This document shows, piece by piece, positions 8,253 to 17,522 of a DNA stretch of 64,000 bases. The DNA is taken from assembly GCA_902629955.1 (NCBI GenBank), contig CACOSS010000002.1:1-64000 (forward strand), written 5' to 3'. Source of the stretch: an uncultured Pelagibacteraceae bacterium (lineage in GTDB: Bacteria > Pseudomonadota > Alphaproteobacteria > Pelagibacterales > Pelagibacteraceae). A model generated the notes under the pieces. It saw nothing but the letters and a program-made list of their open reading frames with translations, was not told where the DNA came from and did no database searches. The translations under genes and the position numbers were made by a program. Numbering within the stretch: the first letter of the stretch is position 1; the number at the start of each line of letters is the position of its first letter.

Positions 8253-9557
8253 TTAATTTAATTTTATAATAGAATTATTTTTTGTAACATATAAATTTTG
8301 TCCTTGTACTATCGGCGAAGAAACCTTTTCTCTGTCAATTTTCAGCACTGTATTTACAGATCCTGTTCTAATATCCACGACAAGAAGTTTTCCATTATTC
8401 AAGGTTAAGTAAAGATTATTTTGTCCCACAATAAATCCAACTGGTTTTATTTTTTTTCTTTTTTTCTTTTTAAAATTACTTAATAAATAATTACTTCTGA
8501 TCAATTTCCCACTCTCATTGTCTAATACCACCAAGTAACCCTCGTTGGTAACCGTAAAAATTAGATTGTTAAAAAAAACTGGTCTTACATTTGAATTAAT
8601 TTTTTGTTTCCAATTTATAAGACCACTATCAGCATCTAAAGAATAAAATCCATTTTTGTTGTTTGAAAATAAAATTGAATTTTTTGCAGATATAAGATCA
8701 GAATTTTTAAAAAACATTGATTCATCATATATTTTTTTTGATTGTGTTGGAGCTTGCCAAACCAATTCCCCAGTTTCTGAATTGACTGCTGTAATATCGC
8801 CAACACTATTGTTAAAAATTATATTATTTTTTTTTATAATTAATGAATTTTTTTTTTGAGATTTAATTAATGGTTTATCGGTTTTAAAATTCCAAATTTC
8901 TTTACCATCTTTTAAAGAATAACAATGTAAGACATTATTAGCATCTACAACATAAAATTTATTTTTGAAAATTTTTATTTGAGAATTATATGGAGAGTCA
9001 TTGTATTTGCTCCACAACAAATCACCAGTTTTAATGTTAATAGCAAAATATTTAGCAATAGTATCAACTACAATTAGTGTTTCCTGGTTTGCTGATAAAA
9101 ATAAAATAGGTTTTAATTTTTTTTCAACTTTGGTATAATAATTTTTTTTCCAAAGAAGTTTTGAACTTTCATCAAATTTAAGAATTGTTCCCTTGTTATC
9201 AAAAAAGATAATATTATTTTGGTTAATTATTAATTCAGGTTCATACTGGTCAAATTTTTCAATTTTTGAAAATTTATATCTTGATATACTTTTTAACTTT
9301 CCATTATAATTTGTCCTTCCATCATTATTATCAAAATAACTTAGGGGGTAATTTTCTTTTGCTAAATTAGATAAATTAATTTCTAAACTTTTATTAACTT
9401 CTTTAAGTAAAATTTTCTCTTTTTTTGTTATCTGTTTAATATTTAATATTTTTTGCTCTTCATTTATATTTCTTTTAGACCAAAATGAGGAATCTGAATT
9501 AAGTGAACATGAAAATAAAAATAAAGATATTAATATTGGTTTACTTATTTTATTCAC
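8253..9557 (-). CDS. bamB: BamB-like outer-membrane assembly lipoprotein (PQQ-type beta-propeller)
   Basis: A 434-residue protein with a lipoprotein signal (SLFLFSCSLNS, Cys near residue 17) and repeated WD/PQQ-like propeller blades: AINIKTGDLLWSKYN, CYSLKDGKEIWNFKTD, AVNSETGELVWQAPTQ, SLDADSGLINWKQKI, VLDNESGKLIRS. These match BamB, the beta-propeller lipoprotein of the BAM complex that inserts outer-membrane proteins. The start overlaps the end of the YfgM-like gene by 8 bases, the yfgM-bamB pairing common in proteobacteria; the usual third partner der (EngA) is absent here and a cupin gene follows. N-terminal about 110 residues are low-complexity and lysine/asparagine-rich. Confidence 0.82.
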   Translation of the reverse strand: MNKISKPILISLFLFSCSLNSDSSFWSKRNINEEQKILNIKQITKKEKILLKEVNKSLEINLSNLAKENYPLSYFDNNDGRTNYNGKLKSISRYKFSKIEKFDQYEPELIINQNNIIFFDNKGTILKFDESSKLLWKKNYYTKVEKKLKPILFLSANQETLIVVDTIAKYFAINIKTGDLLWSKYNDSPYNSQIKIFKNKFYVVDANNVLHCYSLKDGKEIWNFKTDKPLIKSQKKNSLIIKKNNIIFNNSVGDITAVNSETGELVWQAPTQSKKIYDESMFFKNSDLISAKNSILFSNNKNGFYSLDADSGLINWKQKINSNVRPVFFNNLIFTVTNEGYLVVLDNESGKLIRSNYLLSNFKKKKRKKIKPVGFIVGQNNLYLTLNNGKLLVVDIRTGSVNTVLKIDREKVSSPIVQGQNLYVTKNNSIIKLN

Positions 9558-10197
9558 TAAAATCTCTAGTAAGTTTTTTTTGTGCCTCTAATTTGATCTC
9601 TAAATTACTATTCTCGTAATTTATAATTTCATTTAGCAATTTTTTTGACTCTTCTTTATTTTTTTTAAAATAAAAAAATTCTGCTAATAAAAATAGTGAA
9701 TGTGACTTCCAAATACTATTAGAGTTTGTTACTGGTCTCAAAATTTCCACGAGCTCTGTTTCATTTACAAAATTTGAATTATAAATTGCCTTTTTATAAA
9801 TATTTAAGTTTTTAATTTCCTTTTCTAAAGAACTAATATTAATAACTATATCAAAATACTCATTTATTTTGTTTTTTTCGCTTACTAGATCATTATCCAA
9901 GATAAAATAAAGAGCTAAAGGTGAGTATGTTGAGTTTTTTTTCTCTATAATGTTAATTAATTCTTCGGTTGATTGTTCTAAACTTTGAAAATTGTTAAAA
10001 TTATTTACAATATTATTATATTTTTCAGCAAGCTTAATTTGGTTTCTTGATTTTATTTCCACATAAACAAAATAAGCTAATATTAAAACTATTAAAGCTG
10101 ATATTGAAATAATTAAATATTTACTATTTTTTATAAAAAAATTTTTAAGTTTTTCTTTTTTTGTATTTTCGCTAATAATTTGAATTTCTTCTTCCAT
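9550..10197 (-). CDS. yfgM: YfgM-like membrane-anchored TPR-type protein
   Basis: A 215-residue protein with one N-terminal transmembrane helix (about residues 28-48, YLIISISALIVLILAYFVYVEI) and a helical periplasmic domain with TPR-like spacing (YNNIVNNFNNF, SPLALYFILDN, FLLAEFFYFKKNKEESKKLLNEII). This architecture and its position just upstream of bamB match the YfgM family, an ancillary protein of the SecYEG translocon and periplasmic chaperone network. Sequence is highly biased to K/N/I/E as in the surrounding genome, so the call leans on architecture and synteny. Starts 3 bases after the aconitase stop. Confidence 0.72.
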   Translation of the reverse strand: MEEEIQIISENTKKEKLKNFFIKNSKYLIISISALIVLILAYFVYVEIKSRNQIKLAEKYNNIVNNFNNFQSLEQSTEELINIIEKKNSTYSPLALYFILDNDLVSEKNKINEYFDIVINISSLEKEIKNLNIYKKAIYNSNFVNETELVEILRPVTNSNSIWKSHSLFLLAEFFYFKKNKEESKKLLNEIINYENSNLEIKLEAQKKLTRDFSE

Positions 10198-10200
10198 GGC

Positions 10201-12870
10201 TTACATCATATTTCTCAAAACAAATTGTAGAATTCCTCCATTTTTATAATATTCAAGTTCATTCTTTGTATCTATTCTGCACAATGTTTTTATCTTCTTA
10301 ATATCACCTGATTGATATTTTATTTCTATTTCTATTTCATCTGATGGATTTATTCCATTTTCAATTTTTAAAATAGAAATTAATTCTGAACCAATTAGTT
10401 TTAGTTTTTTTCTATCAACCCCACTCACAAATTGTAAAGGAAGTATCCCCATGCCTATTAGATTTGATCTGTGAATTCTTTCAAAACTTTCTGCGATAAC
10501 AGCTTTGATACCTAAAAGTTTTGTTCCTTTAGCCGCCCAATCTCTTGATGAGCCTGTGCCATATTCTTTTCCACCAATTACTATTAAATCTGTATCTCTT
10601 TTTTTATACTCAACTACCGCATCATATATAGGCATGACTTTACCTTCGGGATAAAGTTTTGTGAAACCACCTTCAGTATCCGGGGCCATCTCATTTCTTA
10701 TTCTTATATTTGCAAAAGTTCCTCTCATCATTACTTCATGGTTTCCTCTTCTTGAGCCATATGAGTTATAATCTTTTGGTAAAACTTGATGTTTCATAAA
10801 ATATTCACCTGTTGGGCTGTCTTTCTGAATAGATCCTGCTGGTGAAATGTGGTCAGTTGTAACCATGTCTCCTAAAATTAATAATGGCCTCGCATCTTTA
10901 ATTTCTTTAAATCCTTCAGGCTTATCTGATAAAGAGTCAAAGAAAGGTGGTCTTTTAACATACGTAGAGCTTTCATCCCAGTTATAAATACTTGTTTTGT
11001 CTGTTTTAATTTTCTGCCATTGCACGGGTCCCAATGATACATTTGAGTATCTTTTAATAAACATTTCTGGATTTAAAGATTTATTTAGAGTCTCCTCTAT
11101 TTCTTTGTTTGAAGGCCAAATATCTTTCAAATAAATATCTTTACCATCCTTACTTTTTCCTAAAGAATTTTTGTATAAATCAATTTCCATATGGCCAGCT
11201 AAAGCATACGCAACAACTAAAGGAGGTGATGCTAAATAATTTGCTTTTATATGTGGTGATATTCTACCCTCAAAGTTTCTATTGCCTGATAAAACAGAAA
11301 CTGCATATAAATTTTTACTTTCTATAGCTTTTACAATATTCTCATTTAGTGGACCAGAGTTCCCGATGCATGTTGTACAACCATATCCAACTAAGTTAAA
11401 ACCAAGTATATCCAAATATTTATTTAATCCAGCTTTTTCTAAATAATCTGTCACAACTTGCGAACCAGGTGCTAATGATGTCTTGACCCAAGGTTTTGTT
11501 TTGAGACCAAGTTCAACCGCTTTCTTTGCAAGTAATCCTGCACCAATTAAGACATTTGGATTTGAGGTATTGGTACATGATGTAATTGCAGCGATTAATA
11601 TTGATCCATCTTCAATTTTAAAATCTGTATTTTCAACTTCTGAATTATTTTTTTCATCTCTTTGGGTGGCATCTTTAAATACTTTTTTAAAATTTTCTGA
11701 AGCATCGTTTAATAAAACTTTATCTTGAGGTCTTTTTGGTCCAGAAATAGTTGGAACTACTTTTGACATATCAAGTGAAATTGTATCAGTAAATTCTATA
11801 TCTCCACTTGCCCAAAGACCTTGTGCTTTAGCGTATTCTTCAACTATTTTAACATCATTGTCATCTCTTCCTGAAAATTTTAAATATTTTACAGTTTCTT
11901 TATCCACCGGAAAAAATCCACATGTAGCTCCATATTCTGGAGCCATATTAGCTATTGTCGCACGATCCGCTAAAGATAAATTCTTTAATCCGTCACCAAA
12001 AAACTCAACAAATTTTCCGACTACTCCTTTATCTCTTAACATTTTTACAACAGTCAAAACTAAATCAGTTGCTGTAGTTCCCTCTGGTAATTTATTTTTT
12101 ACTTCAAATCCGATCACTTCTGGTATTAGCATTGATATTGGCTGACCAAGCATTCCAGCCTCTGCTTCAATACCTCCAACTCCCCATCCAAGAACAGATA
12201 AACCATTAACCATAGTTGTATGGCTATCTGTTCCAACTAGGGTATCCGGAAATAAATATTCATCATTTTTAAAAGTTTCTTTCCATACAACTTTTGATAA
12301 ATATTCTAGATTTACTTGATGACAAATTCCAGTTCCAGGTGGAACAATTCTAAAATTATTAAAGGCTTGTTGCCCCCATTTTAAGAATGAATATCTTTCA
12401 CCGTTTCTTTCAAATTCAATATCTACATTTTTTTCAAATGAGTCTGATTTAGCTGATTTATCTACTTGAACTGAATGGTCAATAACCAAATCAACTGAGG
12501 ATAGTGGATTTATTTTTTTTGGATCTTTATTTTTTTCTTTAACAGCTTCCCTCATTGCTGCTAAATCTGCAACTGCAGGTATACCTGTATAATCTTGCAA
12601 CAATACTCTTGCGGGCCTATACGCTATTTCTGTATTAGATTTTTTTTCTTTAAGCCAATTTTTAACTGCTTCAATTTGTTTTTGTGTTACTGTTAAGTCA
12701 TCTTCATATCTTAATAAATTTTCTAAAAGCACCTTTAAAGACTTTGGAAGTCTTGATATACCTGATAATCCATTTTTTTCTGCCTCAACGAGAGAATAAT
12801 ACTTATATTCTTTAGAATTAATATTTAGTGTATTTAAAGATTTATAAGAATTTTTGTTACCTGGTTTCAT
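10201..12870 (-). CDS. acnA: Aconitate hydratase A
   Basis: An 889-residue aconitase/IRP-type enzyme, standard length. The three [4Fe-4S] cysteines are visible in SCTNTSNPN and GYGCTTCIGNSGPL. The N-terminal LLENLLRYED, IPAVADLAAMREAV and VDHSVQVD, the substrate segment GTDSHTTMVNGLSVLGWGVGG, and the C-terminal swivel domain (GSRRGNHEVMMRGTFANIR, YGTGSSRDWAAKG) are all present. It interconverts citrate and isocitrate in the TCA cycle. First gene of the run acnA-yfgM-bamB-cupin-yjbQ; the 43-bp gap upstream to the LysE gene is AT-rich and may carry its promoter. No frameshift seen. Confidence 0.97.
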   Translation of the reverse strand: MKPGNKNSYKSLNTLNINSKEYKYYSLVEAEKNGLSGISRLPKSLKVLLENLLRYEDDLTVTQKQIEAVKNWLKEKKSNTEIAYRPARVLLQDYTGIPAVADLAAMREAVKEKNKDPKKINPLSSVDLVIDHSVQVDKSAKSDSFEKNVDIEFERNGERYSFLKWGQQAFNNFRIVPPGTGICHQVNLEYLSKVVWKETFKNDEYLFPDTLVGTDSHTTMVNGLSVLGWGVGGIEAEAGMLGQPISMLIPEVIGFEVKNKLPEGTTATDLVLTVVKMLRDKGVVGKFVEFFGDGLKNLSLADRATIANMAPEYGATCGFFPVDKETVKYLKFSGRDDNDVKIVEEYAKAQGLWASGDIEFTDTISLDMSKVVPTISGPKRPQDKVLLNDASENFKKVFKDATQRDEKNNSEVENTDFKIEDGSILIAAITSCTNTSNPNVLIGAGLLAKKAVELGLKTKPWVKTSLAPGSQVVTDYLEKAGLNKYLDILGFNLVGYGCTTCIGNSGPLNENIVKAIESKNLYAVSVLSGNRNFEGRISPHIKANYLASPPLVVAYALAGHMEIDLYKNSLGKSKDGKDIYLKDIWPSNKEIEETLNKSLNPEMFIKRYSNVSLGPVQWQKIKTDKTSIYNWDESSTYVKRPPFFDSLSDKPEGFKEIKDARPLLILGDMVTTDHISPAGSIQKDSPTGEYFMKHQVLPKDYNSYGSRRGNHEVMMRGTFANIRIRNEMAPDTEGGFTKLYPEGKVMPIYDAVVEYKKRDTDLIVIGGKEYGTGSSRDWAAKGTKLLGIKAVIAESFERIHRSNLIGMGILPLQFVSGVDRKKLKLIGSELISILKIENGINPSDEIEIEIKYQSGDIKKIKTLCRIDTKNELEYYKNGGILQFVLRNMM

Positions 12871-12913
12871 AATTCATATCTTATAGATTATTAAGTCCTA
12901 ATTATGTATTAAA

Positions 12914-13504
12914 TTATAGATAAAATGTTCCAATACAAGCCAATAAAAGAGAAGCCATAACATAGTTAAAGATTTTAATAAATTTCTCATTTGTCGCAAA
13001 TCTTCTGAAAAATTTACCCACAAATGTCCAAAAAGTAATGCTGATTAGTGCACAAATAAATGATACTAGAATAACCCAAAATGAATAATTAATAAAATTA
13101 TTACCACTCTCTACGTATGTTGATACAATTATAATTCCAACAATTACTCCTTTGGGATTCAAAAACTGAAAAAAAAATGTATCAAAAAATTTAACTGGAT
13201 TCTCTTTTTTTTTTTCTGTTTGGCTTTTTGAGAATGCTATTTTGTAAGCTAAATAGATAAGAAAAAGTGATCCAGAAATTTTAAGTATTTCTTGTAATAT
13301 AGGATAAATTTTGAATACATTTATCAAACCAAAATTAAGTACACATACCATTGTGGTAAAACCAAAAATCACACCTAGCATGTGAGGAAAAGTTTTAATT
13401 ACCCCAAAATTAAAACCTGAATATGATGCAACTATATTATTTGGACCAGGAGAACAACTTGTGCCAAGCATAAATAATGACAATGACAGTAATTCTGGAT
13501 GCAT
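12914..13504 (-). CDS. LysE/RhtB family amino-acid exporter
   Basis: A 196-residue polytopic protein with about six hydrophobic helices. The N-terminal motif LGTSCSPGPNNIVASYSGFNFGV is the LysE/RhtB signature (the family pattern is near TPGPN), and FFFQFLNPKGVIVGIIIV matches the FLNPK motif after the central cytoplasmic loop. Such carriers export amino acids or related metabolites by proton exchange; the substrate cannot be told. It begins 3 bases after the stop of the csaA-like gene and is probably co-transcribed with it. Confidence 0.85.
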   Translation of the reverse strand: MHPELLSLSLFMLGTSCSPGPNNIVASYSGFNFGVIKTFPHMLGVIFGFTTMVCVLNFGLINVFKIYPILQEILKISGSLFLIYLAYKIAFSKSQTEKKKENPVKFFDTFFFQFLNPKGVIVGIIIVSTYVESGNNFINYSFWVILVSFICALISITFWTFVGKFFRRFATNEKFIKIFNYVMASLLLACIGTFYL

Positions 13505-13507
13505 ATA

Positions 13508-13849
13508 CTATGCTATTGGTAATCCATTTTCAGCTTTTTGAGATGGATGAACTAAAGTTACTTTTCCATCGTCGTCTATAGATCCTAAAATAAGTACTTG
13601 GGAAATCACACCTGCAATATTTTTTTCAGGAAAATTGCATACTCCAATAACTTGTTTTCCAATTAAATTATCTTTGTTATAAAAATGTGTTATTTGAGCT
13701 GAAGATTGTTTAATCCCAATCTCACTTCCAAAGTCAACTTTAAGAACTAATGAAGGTTTTCTTGCTTTTTCATTTTTTTCAACAGATATTACTGTTCCTA
13801 AACGTATGTCTATCTTTTGAAAATCATCATAGGTTATTTGTTCTTTCAT
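13508..13849 (-). CDS. csaA: CsaA/Trbp111-type tRNA-binding domain protein
   Basis: A 113-residue stand-alone EMAP/OB-fold tRNA-binding protein. The pattern YDDFQKIDIRLGTVISVEKNEKARKPSLVLKVDFG and the later QVIGVCNFPEKNIAGVISQVLILG match CsaA-like proteins, which dimerise and bind tRNA (and have been proposed as export chaperones in Bacillus). Length is typical. The gene is divergent from argE with only 24 bases between start codons, so both promoters must share that DNA and the flanking coding ends. Confidence 0.87.
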   Translation of the reverse strand: MKEQITYDDFQKIDIRLGTVISVEKNEKARKPSLVLKVDFGSEIGIKQSSAQITHFYNKDNLIGKQVIGVCNFPEKNIAGVISQVLILGSIDDDGKVTLVHPSQKAENGLPIA

Positions 13850-13859
13850 AAGAATAATA

Positions 13860-13865
13860 TATAAT
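13860..13865 (+). promoter_or_regulatory. Candidate -10 element for argE in a 24-bp divergent spacer
   Basis: A perfect TATAAT lies 8 bases before the GTG start of argE. If used, transcription would start within about 1-3 nt of the start codon, giving a nearly leaderless message. AT-richness makes chance matches common, so this is a candidate only. Confidence 0.35.
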
Positions 13866-13873
13866 TAGTTATA

Positions 13874-15052
13874 GTGAAAATAGATAACATATTATTTGAA
13901 AAATCAATAAAGATTCTTAAAGATCTTATATCTTTTAAAACAATTTCGGGTGAAAATAATTCATCTTTGATAAACTATTGTGAAGATATACTTGCAAAAT
14001 GTGGTGCCACATCTTTCAAAGTTTTTGATGATGAGGGAAAAAGAGTAAATCTTTTTGCAACTTTAAAAGCAAAAAAACCAAATGGTAAAGAGCCAATAAT
14101 TTTATCAGGACATACAGATGTAGTGCCGGTATCTAAAGGTTGGTCTACAAATCCTTTTATTGCAGAGATTAAAAATGATAAATTATATGGAAGAGGTTCT
14201 TGCGACATGAAAGGTTTTCTTGCTTGTTCCTTAGCCTTTGCAGAAATATTTTCAAAATCAAATCTTTCAAGAGACATACACTTCTCTCTGACGTTTGATG
14301 AAGAGACAGCATGCATAGGAGCCCCCTTGTTAATTAAAGAACTTAAAAAAAGAAAAATTACAAATGGAATTTGTATAGTAGGTGAGCCTACAGAAATGAA
14401 AATTATAGATTCACATAAAGCATGTCATGAGTATACAACCTTTTTTGAAGGTCTTGCTGGTCATAGTTCTAAACCAGATGAAGGGGTGAATGCAGCCGAA
14501 TATGCTTCAAAATATGTTAACAAACTAATGTCATTAAGAAACGATTTAATTAATAGAAAACCAAAAGACTCAATATTTGTTCCTGCTCACTCGACACTAT
14601 CAATTGGTGGAATTTTTGGGGGAATAGCGCACAACGTCATAGCTGATAAATGTCATGTCAATTGGGAAACTAGACCTGTTAATAAAGAAGATGGTATATT
14701 TTTAAATAGTGAAATTGATAAATATGCAGATGATCTTTTGTCAGAAATGAAAAAAAAATATCCTAATGCTTCAATTAAAAAAAAAATAATTGGAGAAATT
14801 ATTGGATTTAATCGGGTAAATAATTCTAAAGCTTGTGAATTTGTATCTAGTATTACAGGAGATAATTCTAGAGAGGTAGTATCTTTTGGAACAGAGGCAG
14901 GATTATTTCAAGAAATTGGAATTAGTACAGTTGTGTGTGGACCTGGATCAATAGAACAAGCTCATAAGATTGATGAATTTATTGAATTAAGTGAAATTAA
15001 GAAATGTTTGAATTTTTTAGAAGGTGTAAAAGATAAATCAGTAGTTAATTAA
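13874..15052 (+). CDS. argE: ArgE-type M20 amidohydrolase (acetylornithine deacetylase)
   Basis: A 392-residue zinc-dependent M20 peptidase-fold enzyme starting with GTG. Catalytic and metal motifs are in order: SGHTDVVPV (first His/Asp), GRGSCDMKGF (bridging Asp), FDEETACIGA (general-base Glu and ligand), VGEPTEM, and C-terminal GPGSIEQAHKIDEF (final His). The pattern fits acetylornithine deacetylase/DapE, and length fits ArgE; it would release ornithine or deacylate a related substrate. The neighbouring agmatinase-family gene hints at arginine/polyamine metabolism. Its TAA stop shares the palindrome TTAA with the stop of the convergent aldehyde dehydrogenase gene. Confidence 0.85.
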   Translation: MKIDNILFEKSIKILKDLISFKTISGENNSSLINYCEDILAKCGATSFKVFDDEGKRVNLFATLKAKKPNGKEPIILSGHTDVVPVSKGWSTNPFIAEIKNDKLYGRGSCDMKGFLACSLAFAEIFSKSNLSRDIHFSLTFDEETACIGAPLLIKELKKRKITNGICIVGEPTEMKIIDSHKACHEYTTFFEGLAGHSSKPDEGVNAAEYASKYVNKLMSLRNDLINRKPKDSIFVPAHSTLSIGGIFGGIAHNVIADKCHVNWETRPVNKEDGIFLNSEIDKYADDLLSEMKKKYPNASIKKKIIGEIIGFNRVNNSKACEFVSSITGDNSREVVSFGTEAGLFQEIGISTVVCGPGSIEQAHKIDEFIELSEIKKCLNFLEGVKDKSVVN

Positions 15053-16482
15053 CTCCACCCACCAATAGATTTTACTTCTAAGAATTCTAGTAGACCGTCT
15101 TTTCCAGCCTCTCTTCCAATACCAGAGTGTTTAAATCCACCAAATGGTGCATCAACTGCAATACCTGCTCCGTTTACATCAACCATTCCTGATCTAAGTT
15201 TTCTTGCAACCCTATGTACTTTATTTTGATCTTGAGTTTGAATGTAGTTTGTTAAACCATATGTTGTGTCATTTGCAATCTTAATTGCCTCCTCTTCACT
15301 CTCAAAAGGAATAACAGATAAAACTGGTCCAAATATTTCTGTTTGTGCTATTTCCATTTTATTATTTACATCTGCAAAAACTGTTGGTTTTACATAATAA
15401 CCTTTTGATAAACCATCGGGTTTGCCAAGTCCTCCTGCTACCAACTTTGCTCCCTCGTCTATACCTTTCTTAATCAATCCTTGAATTTTGTTATACTGTG
15501 TTTCAGATATTACCGGTCCAATATGATCCCCTTCTTTATTAGGGTTATCTACTTTAAAATCGTTTGCAAATTTAATTAGTCTATCTACTGTTTCTTTATA
15601 AATTGATTTTTCAACTAACATTCTGGTTGGAGCATTACATGACTGACCAGAATTTCTAAAACATCTTGTTGCTCCTCTTTCTACAGCTTCTGGATCTGCA
15701 TCTTTGAAAAGAATATTTGCCCCCTTGCCACCCAATTCAAGGCTTACTCGCTTAAAATCATTCGCTGCATTTTTTGATATTAAAGCACCTGCTCTAGTTG
15801 ATCCAGTAAAAGAAACCATGTTAACATCTGGATGACTAGTTAAAGCATTTCCTGTTGTTTCTCCGTCACCGTTGACTAAATTAAATACACCTGCTGGAAA
15901 TTTAGTTTCATCAATAATTTCTGCAAGAATCATAGACGATAGAGGTGCTAATTCTGATGGTTTTAAAATCATTGTACATCCTGTGGCTAATGCCGGCATA
16001 ACCTTCAAGCAAACTTGGTTCATTGGCCAATTCCACGGTGTAATTAAAGCACAAACCCCTTTTGGTTCATAAATTAATCTTTGATTAGGCGCATGATCAC
16101 CTAATGGTTTTTCAAATTCAAATTCTTTTAAGTATCTTATAAAAGATTTCATATGGCTTGCTCCAGTACCAGCTTGAAGTTTGGTTGCGAAATCTTTCGG
16201 GGCACCCATTTCAACAGTTATAGCATTAGCAAAATCTGCCCATCTTTTTTTATAATTTGCGTAAAGTGTTTCAAGAAGTTTTAGTCTTTCTTGTTTTGAT
16301 GTAAATGCCCACCCCTCAAAAGCATTTTTTGCAGCTTTCACAGCTTCATCAATATCTTCTTTACTGCCTATAGATATAACAGCACAATTTTCTTCTGTTG
16401 ATGGATCAATTACGTAGCAATTTTTTTCTTTTATAGGATCAGTCCACTTTCCATTAATATAAAATTTTTTTTTATTTAACAT
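15049..16482 (-). CDS. NAD(P)-dependent aldehyde dehydrogenase
   Basis: A 477-residue ALDH superfamily enzyme of normal length. Motifs: N-terminal FYINGKWTDP, cofactor and active-site ITPWNWPMNQVCLKVMPALA, GSTRAGALI, the general-base segment LELGGKGANI, the nucleophile in FRNSGQSCNAPTRM, and the C-terminal EIFGPVLSV and APFGGFKHSGIGREAG. It oxidises an aldehyde to the carboxylate. The substrate is not determinable from sequence; with the agmatinase-family gene directly upstream (14-bp gap), gamma-aminobutyraldehyde or a guanidino-aldehyde is a reasonable guess, not a demonstrated one. Confidence 0.92.
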   Translation of the reverse strand: MLNKKKFYINGKWTDPIKEKNCYVIDPSTEENCAVISIGSKEDIDEAVKAAKNAFEGWAFTSKQERLKLLETLYANYKKRWADFANAITVEMGAPKDFATKLQAGTGASHMKSFIRYLKEFEFEKPLGDHAPNQRLIYEPKGVCALITPWNWPMNQVCLKVMPALATGCTMILKPSELAPLSSMILAEIIDETKFPAGVFNLVNGDGETTGNALTSHPDVNMVSFTGSTRAGALISKNAANDFKRVSLELGGKGANILFKDADPEAVERGATRCFRNSGQSCNAPTRMLVEKSIYKETVDRLIKFANDFKVDNPNKEGDHIGPVISETQYNKIQGLIKKGIDEGAKLVAGGLGKPDGLSKGYYVKPTVFADVNNKMEIAQTEIFGPVLSVIPFESEEEAIKIANDTTYGLTNYIQTQDQNKVHRVARKLRSGMVDVNGAGIAVDAPFGGFKHSGIGREAGKDGLLEFLEVKSIGGWS

Positions 16483-16496
16483 ACTTAAAAAGTAAC

Positions 16497-17456
16497 CTAT
16501 CTTTTTGCTTTTGCAAACAAGTTTGTAAGTTCATATACAATCGTTGCAGCGGCTAATGACGTAACTTCTGCATGATCATAAGCTGGTGCAACTTCTACGA
16601 CATCCGCAGATACAATTTTCATTCCAGATAATCCTCTAATAACATTAACCATTTCTCTAGATGTCATTCCCGCAATTTCTGGAGTGCCTGTTCCTGGCGC
16701 ATGAGCTGGGTCTAAAACATCTATATCAATAGATAAGTATAATGGATTATTACCAACTCTCTTTCTAATTCTTTCGACAATTTTATCAACACCTTGTGAC
16801 TGAAATTCATCACAATGAATTATTTTAAAACCAAAGCTTTCATCATTTTTCAAATCCTCTCTGCTATAAAGTGGTCCTCGTATACCAACATGCATAGAAG
16901 AGTCGTCTAAAAATAATTTTTCTTCTCTTGCCCTTCTAAAAGGTGTTCCATGTGTATAAGGAGCACCAAAATATGTATCCCAAGTATCTAAATGTGCATC
17001 AAAATGCACCAGCGCAACTGGTCCATTGTTAAATTTATTCATTGCCCTTAATAAAGGAAATGCAATTGTATGATCTCCACCCAAACTTATTATACCTTTT
17101 GTTTTTTTTAACAAATCTAAAGCTCCAGCCTCAATTTGTTTTATAGCTTCATCTATATTAAAAGGATTGCAGGTGATATCTCCTGCATCCGCAACTTGTT
17201 GAACTTTAAATGGTTCCACATCATAATTAGGATGATAATTTGTTCTTAAATGTCTTGATGCTTGTCTTATACTTTGTGGACCAAATCTAGCACCAGGTCT
17301 GTAGCTAGTTCCAGCATCAAAAGGAATACCAACTATTGCAACATCGCAGCTTTCTACATCCCGTAATTCTGGTAATCTTGCAAAAGTACTTGGACCTGCA
17401 AATCGAGGAACTTTTGTTCCACTAATCGGTTGTATTGGTTCTTTTTTTTTTGTCAT
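16497..17456 (-). CDS. speB: Agmatinase/ureohydrolase family protein
   Basis: About 319 residues from the ATG at 17456; the ORF track uses a GTG ten codons upstream, which I consider less likely since neither has a clear ribosome site and the ATG gives the usual family length. The binuclear manganese ligands are visible: GGDHT, HFDAHLDTWD and SIDIDVLDPAHAPG. N-terminal GPSTFARLPE and IPFDAGTSYRPGARFGPQSIR are family hallmarks. It hydrolyses a guanidino compound (agmatine, guanidinobutyrate or guanidinopropionate) to urea plus an amine. Co-directional with and 14 bp upstream of the aldehyde dehydrogenase. The exact substrate is open. Confidence 0.88.
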   Translation of the reverse strand: MTKKKEPIQPISGTKVPRFAGPSTFARLPELRDVESCDVAIVGIPFDAGTSYRPGARFGPQSIRQASRHLRTNYHPNYDVEPFKVQQVADAGDITCNPFNIDEAIKQIEAGALDLLKKTKGIISLGGDHTIAFPLLRAMNKFNNGPVALVHFDAHLDTWDTYFGAPYTHGTPFRRAREEKLFLDDSSMHVGIRGPLYSREDLKNDESFGFKIIHCDEFQSQGVDKIVERIRKRVGNNPLYLSIDIDVLDPAHAPGTGTPEIAGMTSREMVNVIRGLSGMKIVSADVVEVAPAYDHAEVTSLAAATIVYELTNLFAKAKR

Positions 17457-17522
17457 TAATTTTATTTGTAAAATTAAATGTACCACAACTAAATTAAATC
17501 GAATATCATTTATGTTTTCAAA

